Source: an uncultured Lachnospiraceae bacterium
Lineage (GTDB): Bacteria; Bacillota; Clostridia; Lachnospirales; Lachnospiraceae
NCBI GenBank assembly: GCA_910588655.1
Contig: CAJUPJ010000032.1
Location: 1 to 43,267 of the forward strand
Direction: 5' to 3'
DNA: 43,267 bases
Below, one piece after another: positions 25,306 to 34,721 of the stretch; the stretch's first letter is position 1, and each line of letters begins with the position of its first letter. The notes beneath the pieces were generated by a model. It did not search any database. It was not told where the DNA came from and saw nothing but the letters and a program-made list of their open reading frames with translations. The translations under genes and the position numbers were made by a program.

Positions 25306-26206
25306 AAAAGAATCAGCGTTTATTAGTGCTGTTGTTTATGCATCTAATAATACAGATAAATTATTAGGGTTTATTACAGATTTATTTAATGAAATGGAAA
25401 AACACTTTACTAACTATGAAATAGTAATTGTTGATAATTGTAATCCAGATATTGAACCAGTTAAAAATGCTTTGGCTGCTAAAATATCTATAAGTGATTC
25501 TATAACAATAGTCCGTATGAGCGAAGTACAGAGCCTTGAAGCTTGTATGCGTGCTGGTGTTGATGTCGCAATAGGGGATTTTGTATATGAATTTGAAGGC
25601 ATAAATTATGATTTCGATACAGATGCAATATGGGAAGCGTACCAGAAAGCCCAGAAAGGTTATGATATTGTTAATGCTGAAATAAAGAATAATTCATTAT
25701 CAAGAACAATGTATTATGATATATTTAATAAATTCTCCAGGTCACAATATAATTTATATGCTGTTGCTTTCAGGCTTGTAAGCAGAAGGACAATTAACAG
25801 AATAATCTCACTGGATTTAGATATTGACTGGAGGAATGCAGCATATGCAAATTGTGGTTTGCAAAGTGGCAGTATAGAGTATGGGTCTAAAGCAAGTCCA
25901 AAGAAAAACAGGGATATTTTTTTAGCAATTGACAGTTTTTTATTATATACAGACTTGCCTAAAAAAGCATCTCTATGGATGGGGATAATTGGAGGCATTC
26001 TTGTTGTATTTAATATAATAATGTCAGCTTTGGCATCTAAATGGTCTTCAGTTGCTTTTAATATATCCTTGTCACTATGCATGGTTATTGTAATTATGCT
26101 TTTAATGATGTTAGTTTGTTATTTGTCGCTTTTATTACGGACAACAGATTCGCGTAAGAAATATTTAGTGGATGGTATTGAAAAATTACAAAGGGCAAAG
26201 GAATAG
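25298..26206 (+). CDS. Glycosyltransferase family 2 with C-terminal membrane helices
   Basis: A 302-residue protein of the polyprenol-phosphate glycosyltransferase type (DPM1/GtrB-like). The N-terminal GT-A domain has SAVVYASNNT, YEIVIVDNCN, an ELDVAIGDFVYEFEG-like region (AIGDFVYEFE), and RTINRII. Two membrane helices fill residues about 225-245 and 255-285. Such enzymes make a polyprenyl-phosphate sugar for transfer outside the membrane. The usual DD/DAD motif is altered (GDFVYEFEG), so it may not be typical. It overlaps the oxidoreductase gene by 8 bases. Confidence 0.8.
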   Translation: MYKKESAFISAVVYASNNTDKLLGFITDLFNEMEKHFTNYEIVIVDNCNPDIEPVKNALAAKISISDSITIVRMSEVQSLEACMRAGVDVAIGDFVYEFEGINYDFDTDAIWEAYQKAQKGYDIVNAEIKNNSLSRTMYYDIFNKFSRSQYNLYAVAFRLVSRRTINRIISLDLDIDWRNAAYANCGLQSGSIEYGSKASPKKNRDIFLAIDSFLLYTDLPKKASLWMGIIGGILVVFNIIMSALASKWSSVAFNISLSLCMVIVIMLLMMLVCYLSLLLRTTDSRKKYLVDGIEKLQRAKE

Positions 26207-26209
26207 ATA

Positions 26210-26998
26210 ATGAAAAAAACCAAAGAGCAAATTATAGCTGAGATGGCAAGGCGTGATAATCTTGCAAGAGTTAATAAAAATTCTATGCATGTTTGTCCAA
26301 AGAATAGTATATATGAAAAATATATTAAAAGAATTATTGATATTTTTATTGCTTTGCCAATTAACATTATACTTTTACCAGTTTATATAGTTCTTTCTAT
26401 ATTAGTTTATATGGATGTGGGAAGTCCTGTAATATTTAAACAGAAGAGGACAGGTAAAAATGGAAAAGAATTCAATTTAATTAAGTTTAGAAGTATGACA
26501 AATAAAATAAGCAATAAAGGAAATCTTCTTCCTGAAAAAGAACGTATTACAAAACTTGGAAATATAATAAGGAAGTATTCATTAGATGAACTTATTAGTT
26601 TTTGGCTGATATTAAAAGGCGATATGTCACTTATTGGTCCAAGACCATTGCCGGTTTCTTTTGAAGAAAGATATTCAGACAGACATAAAATGAGATGTGC
26701 TGTTAAACCGAGGTTAGAATGTCCAAGTATAAATACAGATGGACATATACGTTTTTATCAGGAGCAATTTGAAAATGATATCTGGTATGTGGAAAATATA
26801 AGTTTTATTGTAGATTGCAAGATGGTTTTTGGTCTCTTTAAAATGGTATTTAACCATAAGGAACGTTCTGACCATGCACAGGCAACTGGCGGGGCTTTTG
26901 TAGGATATGACGATAATGGACAGGCATTTAGTATGAGAAGAATACCAGAAAAATATGAAACAGAATACCAGTTATTATCTGAAGAGGTAAATAAATAA
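26210..26998 (+). CDS. Initiating sugar-phosphate transferase (bacterial sugar transferase)
   Basis: A 262-residue polyprenyl-phosphate hexose-1-phosphate transferase of the PglC/WbaP C-terminal type. One reentrant membrane helix (about 45-68) is followed by KRTGKNGKEFNLIKFRSM, the catalytic-site stretch YSLDELISFWLILKGDMSLI and GPRPLP. It would move the first sugar phosphate to undecaprenyl phosphate and so start the repeat unit. It has an extra C-terminal part after about 205 (KERSDHAQATGGAF) not in minimal PglC forms. Four bases after the previous stop. Confidence 0.9.
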   Translation: MKKTKEQIIAEMARRDNLARVNKNSMHVCPKNSIYEKYIKRIIDIFIALPINIILLPVYIVLSILVYMDVGSPVIFKQKRTGKNGKEFNLIKFRSMTNKISNKGNLLPEKERITKLGNIIRKYSLDELISFWLILKGDMSLIGPRPLPVSFEERYSDRHKMRCAVKPRLECPSINTDGHIRFYQEQFENDIWYVENISFIVDCKMVFGLFKMVFNHKERSDHAQATGGAFVGYDDNGQAFSMRRIPEKYETEYQLLSEEVNK

Positions 26999-27741
26999 TG
27001 TATGGTTTACTCAAAAACAAGGTTTGTATTATTACAGGTGAATCAAGAGGAATAGGAAAGGAAACAGCAGAATTATTTGCTTCAGAAGGAGCTATGGTTA
27101 TTGTTAATTCCTCATCTGCTGGAGGTGCTGATGAATGGATTAATAAAAGTAAATACAAAGATAACCTGAAAGCATATTATTTTGATATTACAGATAATAG
27201 TGCAATTCATGAGAATATGCTTCTAATTAAAAAAGAATTTAGACGGATAGATGTTCTGGTGAATAATGCTGGTATAGAATATAACGAGTTAATTGGAATG
27301 GTTTCTTATGAACATATGGATAAAATGTTTAAAGTTAATGTATATGGCACAATTAATATGATACAAGCAGCAAGCAGGATTATGTCCAGAAATGGAGGAG
27401 GAAGTATTATAAATATTTCATCAATGGCTGGAATTAGAGGAAACAAAGGACAGTTTGTTTATTCTGCTACAAAAGGTGCTGTTATAGCAGCAACTAAGTC
27501 AGCTGCAAAGGAACTTGCACAAAAAAATATAAGGGTTAATTCTGTTGCTCCCGGACTTACGCAAACAGAAATGATGGAAAAAACAGACATTAAAAAATTA
27601 CAATCCAGGATTGATAATATTTGTATGGGCAGGATTGCCCAGCCAAAAGACATTGCGGGCGCTTGTCTTTTGCTGGCTTCCGATTATGCTTCGTATATTT
27701 CGGGCCAGATTATTCCTGTTGATGGTTGTACAATTATGTGA
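26998..27741 (+). CDS. Short-chain dehydrogenase/reductase (FabG-like)
   Basis: A 247-residue classical SDR. TGESRGIG near the start binds NAD(P); NNAG, the catalytic serine in NISSMAG, and YSATK (Tyr and Lys of the active site) follow. The overall pattern is nearest to 3-oxoacyl-ACP reductase FabG. An acyl carrier protein and an acyl-adenylating enzyme lie just downstream, so reduction of a carrier-bound 3-oxoacyl group is a fair guess; reduction of a sugar is the alternative. The start overlaps the previous stop by one base (TAATG). Confidence 0.85.
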   Translation: MYGLLKNKVCIITGESRGIGKETAELFASEGAMVIVNSSSAGGADEWINKSKYKDNLKAYYFDITDNSAIHENMLLIKKEFRRIDVLVNNAGIEYNELIGMVSYEHMDKMFKVNVYGTINMIQAASRIMSRNGGGSIINISSMAGIRGNKGQFVYSATKGAVIAATKSAAKELAQKNIRVNSVAPGLTQTEMMEKTDIKKLQSRIDNICMGRIAQPKDIAGACLLLASDYASYISGQIIPVDGCTIM

Positions 27742-27748
27742 GGCAGAT

Positions 27749-28312
27749 ATGGCAGTATATAATAAAATATTATTAGGAAAAACGGTTAAAATGCGTGCAA
27801 TAGAAGAAACAGATGCAGAAATTACTTATAATATGAGGAATAATGTGGAGAAATCAAAATTTCTTAATTCTCCACCAGGAAGTATACAAGAACAAAGGGA
27901 GTATATTATAAAACAACGTAATACTCCTGGTGACTATTATTTTATTATTGAAGATTTTAATGGAAATATAATTGGGATGAAAGCATTTTATGGTTATTGC
28001 CAGGAAAAGAAGAGTGTTGAATCTGGAAGGTTTATGGGCTTTGGAAACCAGATACAGCATATAGAAGCTTTGGTAATTGGATTTGACTTTGCGTTTGATA
28101 TTCTTGGTGTAAATAAAGTGATAATGACTGTTATTGAAAGAAACCAAAGTATGTATTCATTGCAAAAAAGAATGGGAGCTAAGGAAACAGGGAGAATTTA
28201 TATGCCAGAGTTTGGCTGTGATAGTATTCATTCAGAATTAACAAGGGACAGCTATTTGCATGCACGTAAAAAAGCTGAAAAATTAATTGAAAGATTTACT
28301 GGGAGGAATTGA
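27749..28312 (+). CDS. GNAT-family N-acyltransferase
   Basis: A 187-residue GNAT protein of the RimJ/FdtC-like branch: VKMRAIEETDAEITYNMRNN at the start, the YYFIIEDFNGNIIGMKA strands, GFDFAFDILGVNKVIMTVIE and NQSMYSLQKRMGAKETG. It would pass an acyl group from acyl-CoA or acyl-ACP to an amine, plausibly the 3-amino sugar made by the DegT enzyme. ATG 27749 follows GAGG; the open frame upstream is inside the SDR gene and is rejected. The ACP gene begins two bases after its stop. Confidence 0.85.
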   Translation: MAVYNKILLGKTVKMRAIEETDAEITYNMRNNVEKSKFLNSPPGSIQEQREYIIKQRNTPGDYYFIIEDFNGNIIGMKAFYGYCQEKKSVESGRFMGFGNQIQHIEALVIGFDFAFDILGVNKVIMTVIERNQSMYSLQKRMGAKETGRIYMPEFGCDSIHSELTRDSYLHARKKAEKLIERFTGRN

Positions 28313-28313
28313 A

Positions 28314-28547
28314 ATGAATCTTGAAAAGTATAACACATGTTTTAAAGAAATATTTGGTGATGATGCCAGGCTGGATGAGGATTTTAAATTCGGAGTGGCA
28401 CAGGGATGGGATTCTATGGCGCATATGGAACTTATAGCATTATTAGAGGACACTTTTGATATTATGTTTGAAACTGAAGATATTCTTCATTATGGTTCAT
28501 ATGAAAATGGAAAGACAATTATAAAAAAATATGGAGTGGAAATATAA
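28314..28547 (+). CDS. Acyl carrier protein
   Basis: A 77-residue carrier protein with the phosphopantetheine site GWDSMAHMEL; S34 is the attachment residue. Helices I-IV fit the ACP fold. GGGAGG (28301-28306) fixes ATG 28314. It sits between the GNAT and the adenylating enzyme and overlaps the latter by one base (TAATG), so it is a dedicated carrier and not the fatty-acid ACP. Confidence 0.9.
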   Translation: MNLEKYNTCFKEIFGDDARLDEDFKFGVAQGWDSMAHMELIALLEDTFDIMFETEDILHYGSYENGKTIIKKYGVEI

Positions 28548-29941
28548 TGTTCCTTGATTTGGATAAAAAAGATGCAGATAAAATGGCTGTAATTGATAAT
28601 GCTGGACATAAAATTACATACAACCAGTTAATAGATTTATCTCTTGAAATAGGTGAAAAAACAAATTCAAGAAGTGTAGTATTTTGTTTATGTAAAAATG
28701 AAGCTGGTTCATTAGCAGGATATATTGGATTTATAGAGAATGATACCATACCACTGACATTAAGCAGTAATATTGACAAAGGGTTATTAAGTGCTCTTTC
28801 AGAAACATATACCCCGAAATATTATTGGCTGCCAGAGGAATGTTGTTCTATGGTTTCTGGTAAAATTATTTTTTCATCATTAGGGTATGTATTACTAGAG
28901 ACCAATAATGAAGTTTATCCCGTTAATAACAGTCTTCAGTTGTTAATGACTACATCTGGTTCAACTGGAAGTCCTAAGCTAGTAAGGTATAAAAAAGGAA
29001 ATCTTGAAGCAAATGCGAAAAATGTTGCTATTGCATTTGGATGGTCTGATAAAGAACGTGCTATCTGTGACCTTGGAATGAATTATACAATGGGACTTAA
29101 TGTAATTAATACACATTTGTATGCAGGAGCTACCGTATTGCTTACAACATATAATCTTATGAGTTCTAATTTCTGGGATTATATTAAACAGGAAAAAGGA
29201 ACTAATTTTACAGGTGTTCCATTTAGTTATGATATACTTGCCAGATTACATTTTGAAAATATGGATTTACCAGAACTGTATACGTTGGCTGAAGGTGGTG
29301 GAAAACTTACAGATAAAAGATTTATTGAATTATCAGATTATGCCATAAAAAGTGGAAAAAGATTTATTCCTACTTTTGGTACAACTGAAACATCAGCCAG
29401 GTTAAGTATGCTTCCAGCAGAATTAGCTTCACAAAAAACTGGAAGTATAGGATTTGCTATTCCAGAGGGAGAATTATTTTTAATTGATGATGAGGGAAAT
29501 GTTATTGATAAAACAGTTGCAGAGGGGGAAATGTGTTACAGAGGGCCTAATGTTACTATGGGATATGCTATATGTAAAGAAGATTTGCTAAAAGGAGATG
29601 AATGGAATGGTGAATTTCATACTGGGGATTTAGCAAGAAGAGATGAGGATGGATGTTACTATATAACTGGCAGAAAATCCAGGTTTCTTAAATTATTAAG
29701 TTACAGAGTGGGTCTGGACCAGTCTGAGCGCATGATAAGTGAACATTTTAATATAGAATGTGCATGTACTGGAACTGACCAGAGGATGGATATTTATATC
29801 ACAGACAGGGATATAAAGAATGACGTTTTAGCATTTATTAGTAAAAAAACAGGATTATATAAAAATCTTTTTAAAGTTATTATACTTGATAAAATTCCTA
29901 GGAATGATTCAGGAAAAATATCATACAAAGAACTGGGGTAA
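28547..29941 (+). CDS. Acyl/amino-acid adenylating enzyme (AMP-binding)
   Basis: A 464-residue member of the ANL superfamily. The phosphate loop TSGSTGSPK starts at 136, FGTTETSAR is the A5 motif, HTGDLARRDEDGCYYITGR the A7/A8 region, and K457 in NDSGKISYKE is the A10 lysine. It would activate a carboxylic or amino acid as AMP ester and load it on the neighbouring ACP. The protein is about 50-80 residues shorter than typical acyl-CoA synthetases, as is common for stand-alone adenylation proteins that load carriers. The substrate cannot be read from the sequence. Confidence 0.88.
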   Translation: MFLDLDKKDADKMAVIDNAGHKITYNQLIDLSLEIGEKTNSRSVVFCLCKNEAGSLAGYIGFIENDTIPLTLSSNIDKGLLSALSETYTPKYYWLPEECCSMVSGKIIFSSLGYVLLETNNEVYPVNNSLQLLMTTSGSTGSPKLVRYKKGNLEANAKNVAIAFGWSDKERAICDLGMNYTMGLNVINTHLYAGATVLLTTYNLMSSNFWDYIKQEKGTNFTGVPFSYDILARLHFENMDLPELYTLAEGGGKLTDKRFIELSDYAIKSGKRFIPTFGTTETSARLSMLPAELASQKTGSIGFAIPEGELFLIDDEGNVIDKTVAEGEMCYRGPNVTMGYAICKEDLLKGDEWNGEFHTGDLARRDEDGCYYITGRKSRFLKLLSYRVGLDQSERMISEHFNIECACTGTDQRMDIYITDRDIKNDVLAFISKKTGLYKNLFKVIILDKIPRNDSGKISYKELG

Positions 29942-29950
29942 AGCAATTAA

Positions 29951-31123
29951 ATGAAACCATTAATAGACAGATTACACGAAAAATTTTCAGATAAGGAAAT
30001 AAATAAAGCGGACATAATACCTGATATACAGGAATGGAAATTATTTCTTAATAATTTACCTGAGGCAAAAGATAGTATTGATGCTGCTTTTAATAAATAC
30101 CAGTGCCGTATGCACTATTTTCCATGGTATAAAAGGTTACTTGTAAATTTTCTTGGACTTTGTGTTTTGCCAGTTGAAATATTTTTTATGGTGAAATCAA
30201 ACCAGCCAGTAAGCAAAATGAATAAGGGAACTGCTATATTAGAAAAATCCAGGGATGTTCCTGTATATGAGGATACATTTCCTAAAGAATTATATAATGA
30301 GTATAACATTACAGTTGTAGAAAACTTTAACAAAAAGTTTGGTATATTATGTAAGGAAGCAAGAAAAATACTTATAAAATGTATAAAAAGGCATCCTTTT
30401 AATTTCTTTTTTATTTATTTTGTGTATATGGAACTAGCTGCACATAGCCATTTTTTGCTTAAGTATAATCCAGAAGCAACAATAGTATATGTAAATGAAA
30501 GAAATATTGCAAGCCCTGTTATTACCAGACTGTATGAAAATGATGGCAGAAAATTAATTTCATTTATGCATGGTGAATATCTGCTTCAGTTAGTACAAGG
30601 ATTTATGACATTTTCCAGATATTATATCTGGGATAAATCTTATGAAAATATGTTTAAATGGCTGAAGTGCAATATGGGACAATATATTGTTTATACTCCA
30701 GGTAAATTACAAAAGAAATGGAAATTTGACGGAAATGTCACAAAATTTTATTGTACTTATTATTTAAGTGGCCAGAGTAAAGAGTCAATACTTTGTCTTG
30801 GCAGCATTTTAGAAAAGTTTGAAGCACAAGGTAAAAAGTGTAAAGTGCGTCCACATCCAAGAGATATACAATATACTAAAGAAATTTTAACTTCATTTAG
30901 GAATATTACTATTGAAGATGCTAACAAAGTTTCTTTGAAAGAATCTTTAGAAAATACCAAATACGTAATTGGACTGAATACAACAGTGTTATCAGAAGCT
31001 TATGTTGAAGGAAAGCAAATAGTAATAGATGATTTAAGTGACAGAGGACGCTTTTTAGATGCAAAGAGAAGGGGAGCAATAGCATTTAAGAAGGAGCATT
31101 TGCTATTATCAGAGTTGTTATGA
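29951..31123 (+). CDS. GT-B-like glycosyltransferase with HP motif (sialyltransferase-like?)
   Basis: A 390-residue protein with no close family I can name. Visible marks are a basic, amphipathic N-terminal half, LYENDGRKLISFMHGEYLLQ in the middle, and KVRPHPRDI with H302-P303. Late in the protein comes VIGLNTTVLSEAYVEGKQIV, a nucleotide-sugar-site pattern of GT-B enzymes. Bacterial sialyltransferases carry a short acidic-Gly motif and an HP motif, and the locus makes a CMP-nonulosonate, so it is a candidate for that transfer. Capsule-type transferases share the pattern. The stop overlaps the next start by 4 bases. Confidence 0.6.
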   Translation: MKPLIDRLHEKFSDKEINKADIIPDIQEWKLFLNNLPEAKDSIDAAFNKYQCRMHYFPWYKRLLVNFLGLCVLPVEIFFMVKSNQPVSKMNKGTAILEKSRDVPVYEDTFPKELYNEYNITVVENFNKKFGILCKEARKILIKCIKRHPFNFFFIYFVYMELAAHSHFLLKYNPEATIVYVNERNIASPVITRLYENDGRKLISFMHGEYLLQLVQGFMTFSRYYIWDKSYENMFKWLKCNMGQYIVYTPGKLQKKWKFDGNVTKFYCTYYLSGQSKESILCLGSILEKFEAQGKKCKVRPHPRDIQYTKEILTSFRNITIEDANKVSLKESLENTKYVIGLNTTVLSEAYVEGKQIVIDDLSDRGRFLDAKRRGAIAFKKEHLLLSELL

Positions 31124-32538
31124 GTAGAGGAAGAAAGATAATAAAATATAACAATTATACAACAATTAAAAAAGACCAGGCTTTAACAGCATTACTTTTT
31201 GGAGTTCTTTTTTTACTATTAGCACTTTTAAACAGTTTTAAAATATGTGGCTTTTTGTCATTTATTTTGTTTATAGTATATTTAATTATTTATAGCCTTC
31301 AGCATAAAAGACTATTGATAAAGTATATGTTTTTATTATTTGGAATTGTGTTTTATTTTATAGGAAATTCCATATGTGTATTTTTTCAAGTTTATTTAGT
31401 AGAACTTGGTGTTACCACTCATTATAATGGTTCACTTTCAGTATTTGTTTTTTGTTACTGGTTATATTTAACTTTATTAAGTATTATAGATTCAAAATTG
31501 GCAGGATTTTGTTATAAAAATTCAACCAAGGTTAATTATAAAATTTCTGGTTTCTTATCACTTAATGATTTTTGTGTTAAATATGGCAGACAATTTATCT
31601 TTCTGTTAAGCTTTTGTATGTTTCTGTCAGTTTGCCAGAATCCTGCATTTTTATTAGATTATAACAGATTTGAATATTCAACAAATTATTTATCAGGTTT
31701 TTTGTATAAAATCAGGACAATACCAATTCTGCTTGCGCCAATTGTAGTAGTTTCTGTTTTAGAAGATAAAAAGTTAAAGAGTATAAAGTCTAAATTAATA
31801 AGTATATTTGTAACTTATTTGCCATATATCTTTTTTGCATTGTGGATTGGAAATAAATTTGGTATTTTTTGGCAGTTATTTTATTCATTAGCAATACCAT
31901 TTACTATTTATGTAAATTTAGAAAAAATAAAAAATATATCATTAATAAAGTATGTATTGACTGGGCTTCTAAGTTTGTTTTTATTAATTATTGTTTTTTA
32001 CATTGCAAGAGGTAATGATTTAGATGCTATTGTTGAAAAATTACTTCGGCGTTTTTCAGCGCAAGGAGAAATATGGTGGACAGTATTTTCAGATAATAAT
32101 AGCAGAATTAAAGGAATATCAGGATTTATTGATGAAATAAAAGATATTATTGTTTCAATTAAAACAGAAGGAGAAATAAAACAGTATGGTGTATATAAAA
32201 TAATGAAATTATATGGTACACCTTCTTATGTGAGCCATTATCTTAATATAGATATGCGTTTTTCTGCTATGGGATTTGAACTTTCATACTGCTTTTGGGG
32301 ATTGTTATCTTTTATTATTTTTCCATTAGTAACAATACCTGTTTATGTTTTTATTGTAAACTTTTATGTTAATTCGGTTTCAAACAAAGATTTCATAGGA
32401 GCTTTTGCACTTTTACGTATATTAATAGTATATGACTCTGGTGTCTGTCAGGGAGACTGGGTACAGATTTACTTCAACCTTAGATGTTTTAATAATTTCC
32501 TTATTATTATTCTCCATATTAATAAAAAGAAGGGGTAA
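31120..32538 (+). CDS. wzy: Repeat-unit polymerase (Wzy-like)
   Basis: A 472-residue integral membrane protein with about 11-12 membrane segments. A larger loop near residues 295-390 contains FSAQGEIWWTVF and YGTPSYVSHYLNIDMRFSAM. Such a loop between late helices is the general plan of Wzy polymerases, which join lipid-linked repeat units outside the membrane. Sequence identity within the family is always low, so the call rests on topology and on position next to the flippase. Confidence 0.75.
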   Translation: MSRGRKIIKYNNYTTIKKDQALTALLFGVLFLLLALLNSFKICGFLSFILFIVYLIIYSLQHKRLLIKYMFLLFGIVFYFIGNSICVFFQVYLVELGVTTHYNGSLSVFVFCYWLYLTLLSIIDSKLAGFCYKNSTKVNYKISGFLSLNDFCVKYGRQFIFLLSFCMFLSVCQNPAFLLDYNRFEYSTNYLSGFLYKIRTIPILLAPIVVVSVLEDKKLKSIKSKLISIFVTYLPYIFFALWIGNKFGIFWQLFYSLAIPFTIYVNLEKIKNISLIKYVLTGLLSLFLLIIVFYIARGNDLDAIVEKLLRRFSAQGEIWWTVFSDNNSRIKGISGFIDEIKDIIVSIKTEGEIKQYGVYKIMKLYGTPSYVSHYLNIDMRFSAMGFELSYCFWGLLSFIIFPLVTIPVYVFIVNFYVNSVSNKDFIGAFALLRILIVYDSGVCQGDWVQIYFNLRCFNNFLIIILHINKKKG

Positions 32539-32543
32539 ACATT

Positions 32544-33973
32544 TTGGATTCAGGGAAAGAAAAATTAATTAAACATCAAAAAAAAGTATATCATCTGAAA
32601 ACAACCAGGCAATATATAATATACTCGCTACTGTTATTTTAAGTGGTATTAATTTTTTAACTATACCCTTATTTACGCGGCTTTTAGGGGCTAGACAATA
32701 TGGTTTATATTCGGTATTCCATTCATGGGTTACAATTGTTATGTGTTTTATAACTTTAGAGTGCAGGAGCGGACTGGGAACTGCCAGGTATGTATTTGAT
32801 GGAAAATATAATGAATATAAATCAAGCAGTCTTGTATTAGGATTAACATCTTCTGCAATATTTATTGCTTTGGCAGTAATCTTTCGTAACCAGCTGTCTG
32901 GAGTAATTGGATATCCTCCATTTATTATAGTCCTAATATTTATATCTGCACTTTCATGTCATATTGTTGAATTTGCAAAAAATTCATATATATATGAGAA
33001 AAAAGCTAAAAAGAATTTTATTATATCAATTGTCTTAGCTATATTGACAATAGTGTTGTCATACCTCTTTCTAAAGTCTGGTTATTTTAGTGAAAAGTAT
33101 CTTGCAAGGATATATGGCGATTCATTACCTTATTTGGCGGCGGCATTATTAATTACTGTATTTATATTAGTAAAAACGCCTAATGGTTATAACAGAGCTT
33201 ATTGGAAGTATTGTTTTACAATGGGATTTCCAATAGTATTTCATGGTTTATCCCAGGATATACTTAAACAATCTGACAGGATTATGATGCAACACATGGG
33301 GTATGCAGGAAAGGATTTAGGTATTTATAGTTTTTTTTGTACTTATACGGCAATAGTTAATGTTGTACTGACAGCTTTAAATACTACCTGGTGTCCTTTT
33401 TATTATGACGATTTGAATGAAAGTAATTACGAAAAACTTAGTGCAAAATGTAAAAATTATCTTGAACTTTTTACAATAATAACATGTGGGTTTTTACTGG
33501 TTTCAAGAGAAGTCTGCTATGTTTTTTCAAATAGCGAGTATTGGCCAGGAATGAATGTTATTCCATTATTAACAATTGGGATATATTTTATTTTTATGTA
33601 CCAGTTTCCAGTAAATTTTGAGTTTTATAATAAAAAAACCAAAATAATTGCTTTTGGAACTTTTTTAGCAGCAGTTATAAATATTATATTAAATATATTT
33701 TTAATTCCTGGTTTTGGAATGTATGGGGCGGCATTGGCTACAGCAATTTCATATGGGCTTCTTTTCATAGCACATTATACAATTGCATCCCATATGAAAG
33801 AAATGAATTTCCATATGAGTGTTAAAAATTTTTTGCCAGGTTTTGTTATTGTATTATTGTTTTCTGTTATGTTTTATATTATGGAAAATTTATTAATAAT
33901 AAGATGGGTTTTAGCAATAATACTTGGGATTTTTATGATAGTCAAAATAATAAAACGAAAGAGTATTTTTTAA
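32544..33973 (+). CDS. wzx: Repeat-unit flippase (Wzx), split by a -1 frameshift at A8
   Basis: A MATE/PST-type flippase, about 476 residues if repaired, with some 12-14 membrane segments. TTG 32544 behind GAAGGGG opens MDSGKEKLIKHQKK. That frame ends at 32640. The family sequence goes on in the -1 frame from the eight A at 32578-32585: SISSENNQAIYNILATVILS, INFLTIPLFTRLLGARQYG, and so to 33973. The join QKK/SISSENN is exactly where Wzx proteins usually begin their first helix. Without slippage only a shortened form from ATG 32741 could be made, lacking the first helix. Confidence 0.8.
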
Positions 33974-33975
33974 AG

Positions 33976-34695
33976 ATGGATATTAAATATTATAAAATAA
34001 ATTGTGGTTTGCACATTAGAATTGCACTTATTGCAGATTTGCATGGAAAGGGAACATCTGGGATTATTGATTTTATAAAGAAAAACAAGCCTAGTGTAAT
34101 AATTATTGCTGGAGATTTATTTGATGGCAAAAAGATAGAATCTGCTGGTAAGCAGATGGAAATTAATAAGGGTAAGATTTTTTTAAAGAAATTGATAAGA
34201 ATTGCTCCTGTATATTTTGGACTTGGCAACCATGAATGGAAGCTTATTAAAGAGGATAAAGAAAATATAGCATCTGTTGGATTAACATTACTTGATGATA
34301 CTTTTGTCCAGTTTATCCCAGGGATATATATTGGTGGGCTGACATCAACATCAAGATATGGAAAGTACCATATTACAAGTACAGAACCTAATATATCATT
34401 TTTAAACCGGTTTGAAAGGGCTGGTGGATTTAAGATTTTAATATGCCATCATCCTGAATATTATGATAAATATCTTACTGGCAGAAAATTTGATTTGGTT
34501 CTTTCTGGACATGCACATGGTGGACAAATAAGAATAGGTAACCAAGGCCTGTATGCACCAGGACAAGGTTTTTTTCCTAAATATACTAGTGGAATAATTG
34601 ATGGGAAAATGATTATTAGCCGTGGATTATCTAATACAAGACCATTAATTCCAAGACTTTTTAACAGAACAGAACTGGTATTTGTTGATTTATAA
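33976..34695 (+). CDS. Metallophosphoesterase (YkuE-like)
   Basis: A 239-residue calcineurin-type phosphoesterase with the complete metal-site set: D21-x-H23 in IADLHGK, GDLFD, GNHEW, CHHPEY and SGHAHGGQ, followed by the GLSNT motif usual in YkuE-like enzymes. There is no signal peptide or N-terminal membrane helix, unlike many relatives. It is odd in a polysaccharide locus; it might act on a lipid-pyrophosphate or a sugar-nucleotide. ATG 33976 lies two bases after the wzx stop; the frame open to 33904 is inside wzx. Confidence 0.85.
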   Translation: MDIKYYKINCGLHIRIALIADLHGKGTSGIIDFIKKNKPSVIIIAGDLFDGKKIESAGKQMEINKGKIFLKKLIRIAPVYFGLGNHEWKLIKEDKENIASVGLTLLDDTFVQFIPGIYIGGLTSTSRYGKYHITSTEPNISFLNRFERAGGFKILICHHPEYYDKYLTGRKFDLVLSGHAHGGQIRIGNQGLYAPGQGFFPKYTSGIIDGKMIISRGLSNTRPLIPRLFNRTELVFVDL

Positions 34696-34721
34696 AATAT
34701 ATTTACAGGAGGAAACAAAAA

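Noticed and set aside
27611..27748. Upstream extension of the GNAT gene
   Set aside because: It lies inside the SDR gene in another frame; ATG 27749 has GAGG and matches the family start.
32741..33973. ATG 32741 as the natural start of Wzx
   Set aside because: It has no ribosome site and would drop the first membrane helix, which is clearly readable upstream (NILATVILSGINFLTIPLF) once the A8 frameshift is allowed.
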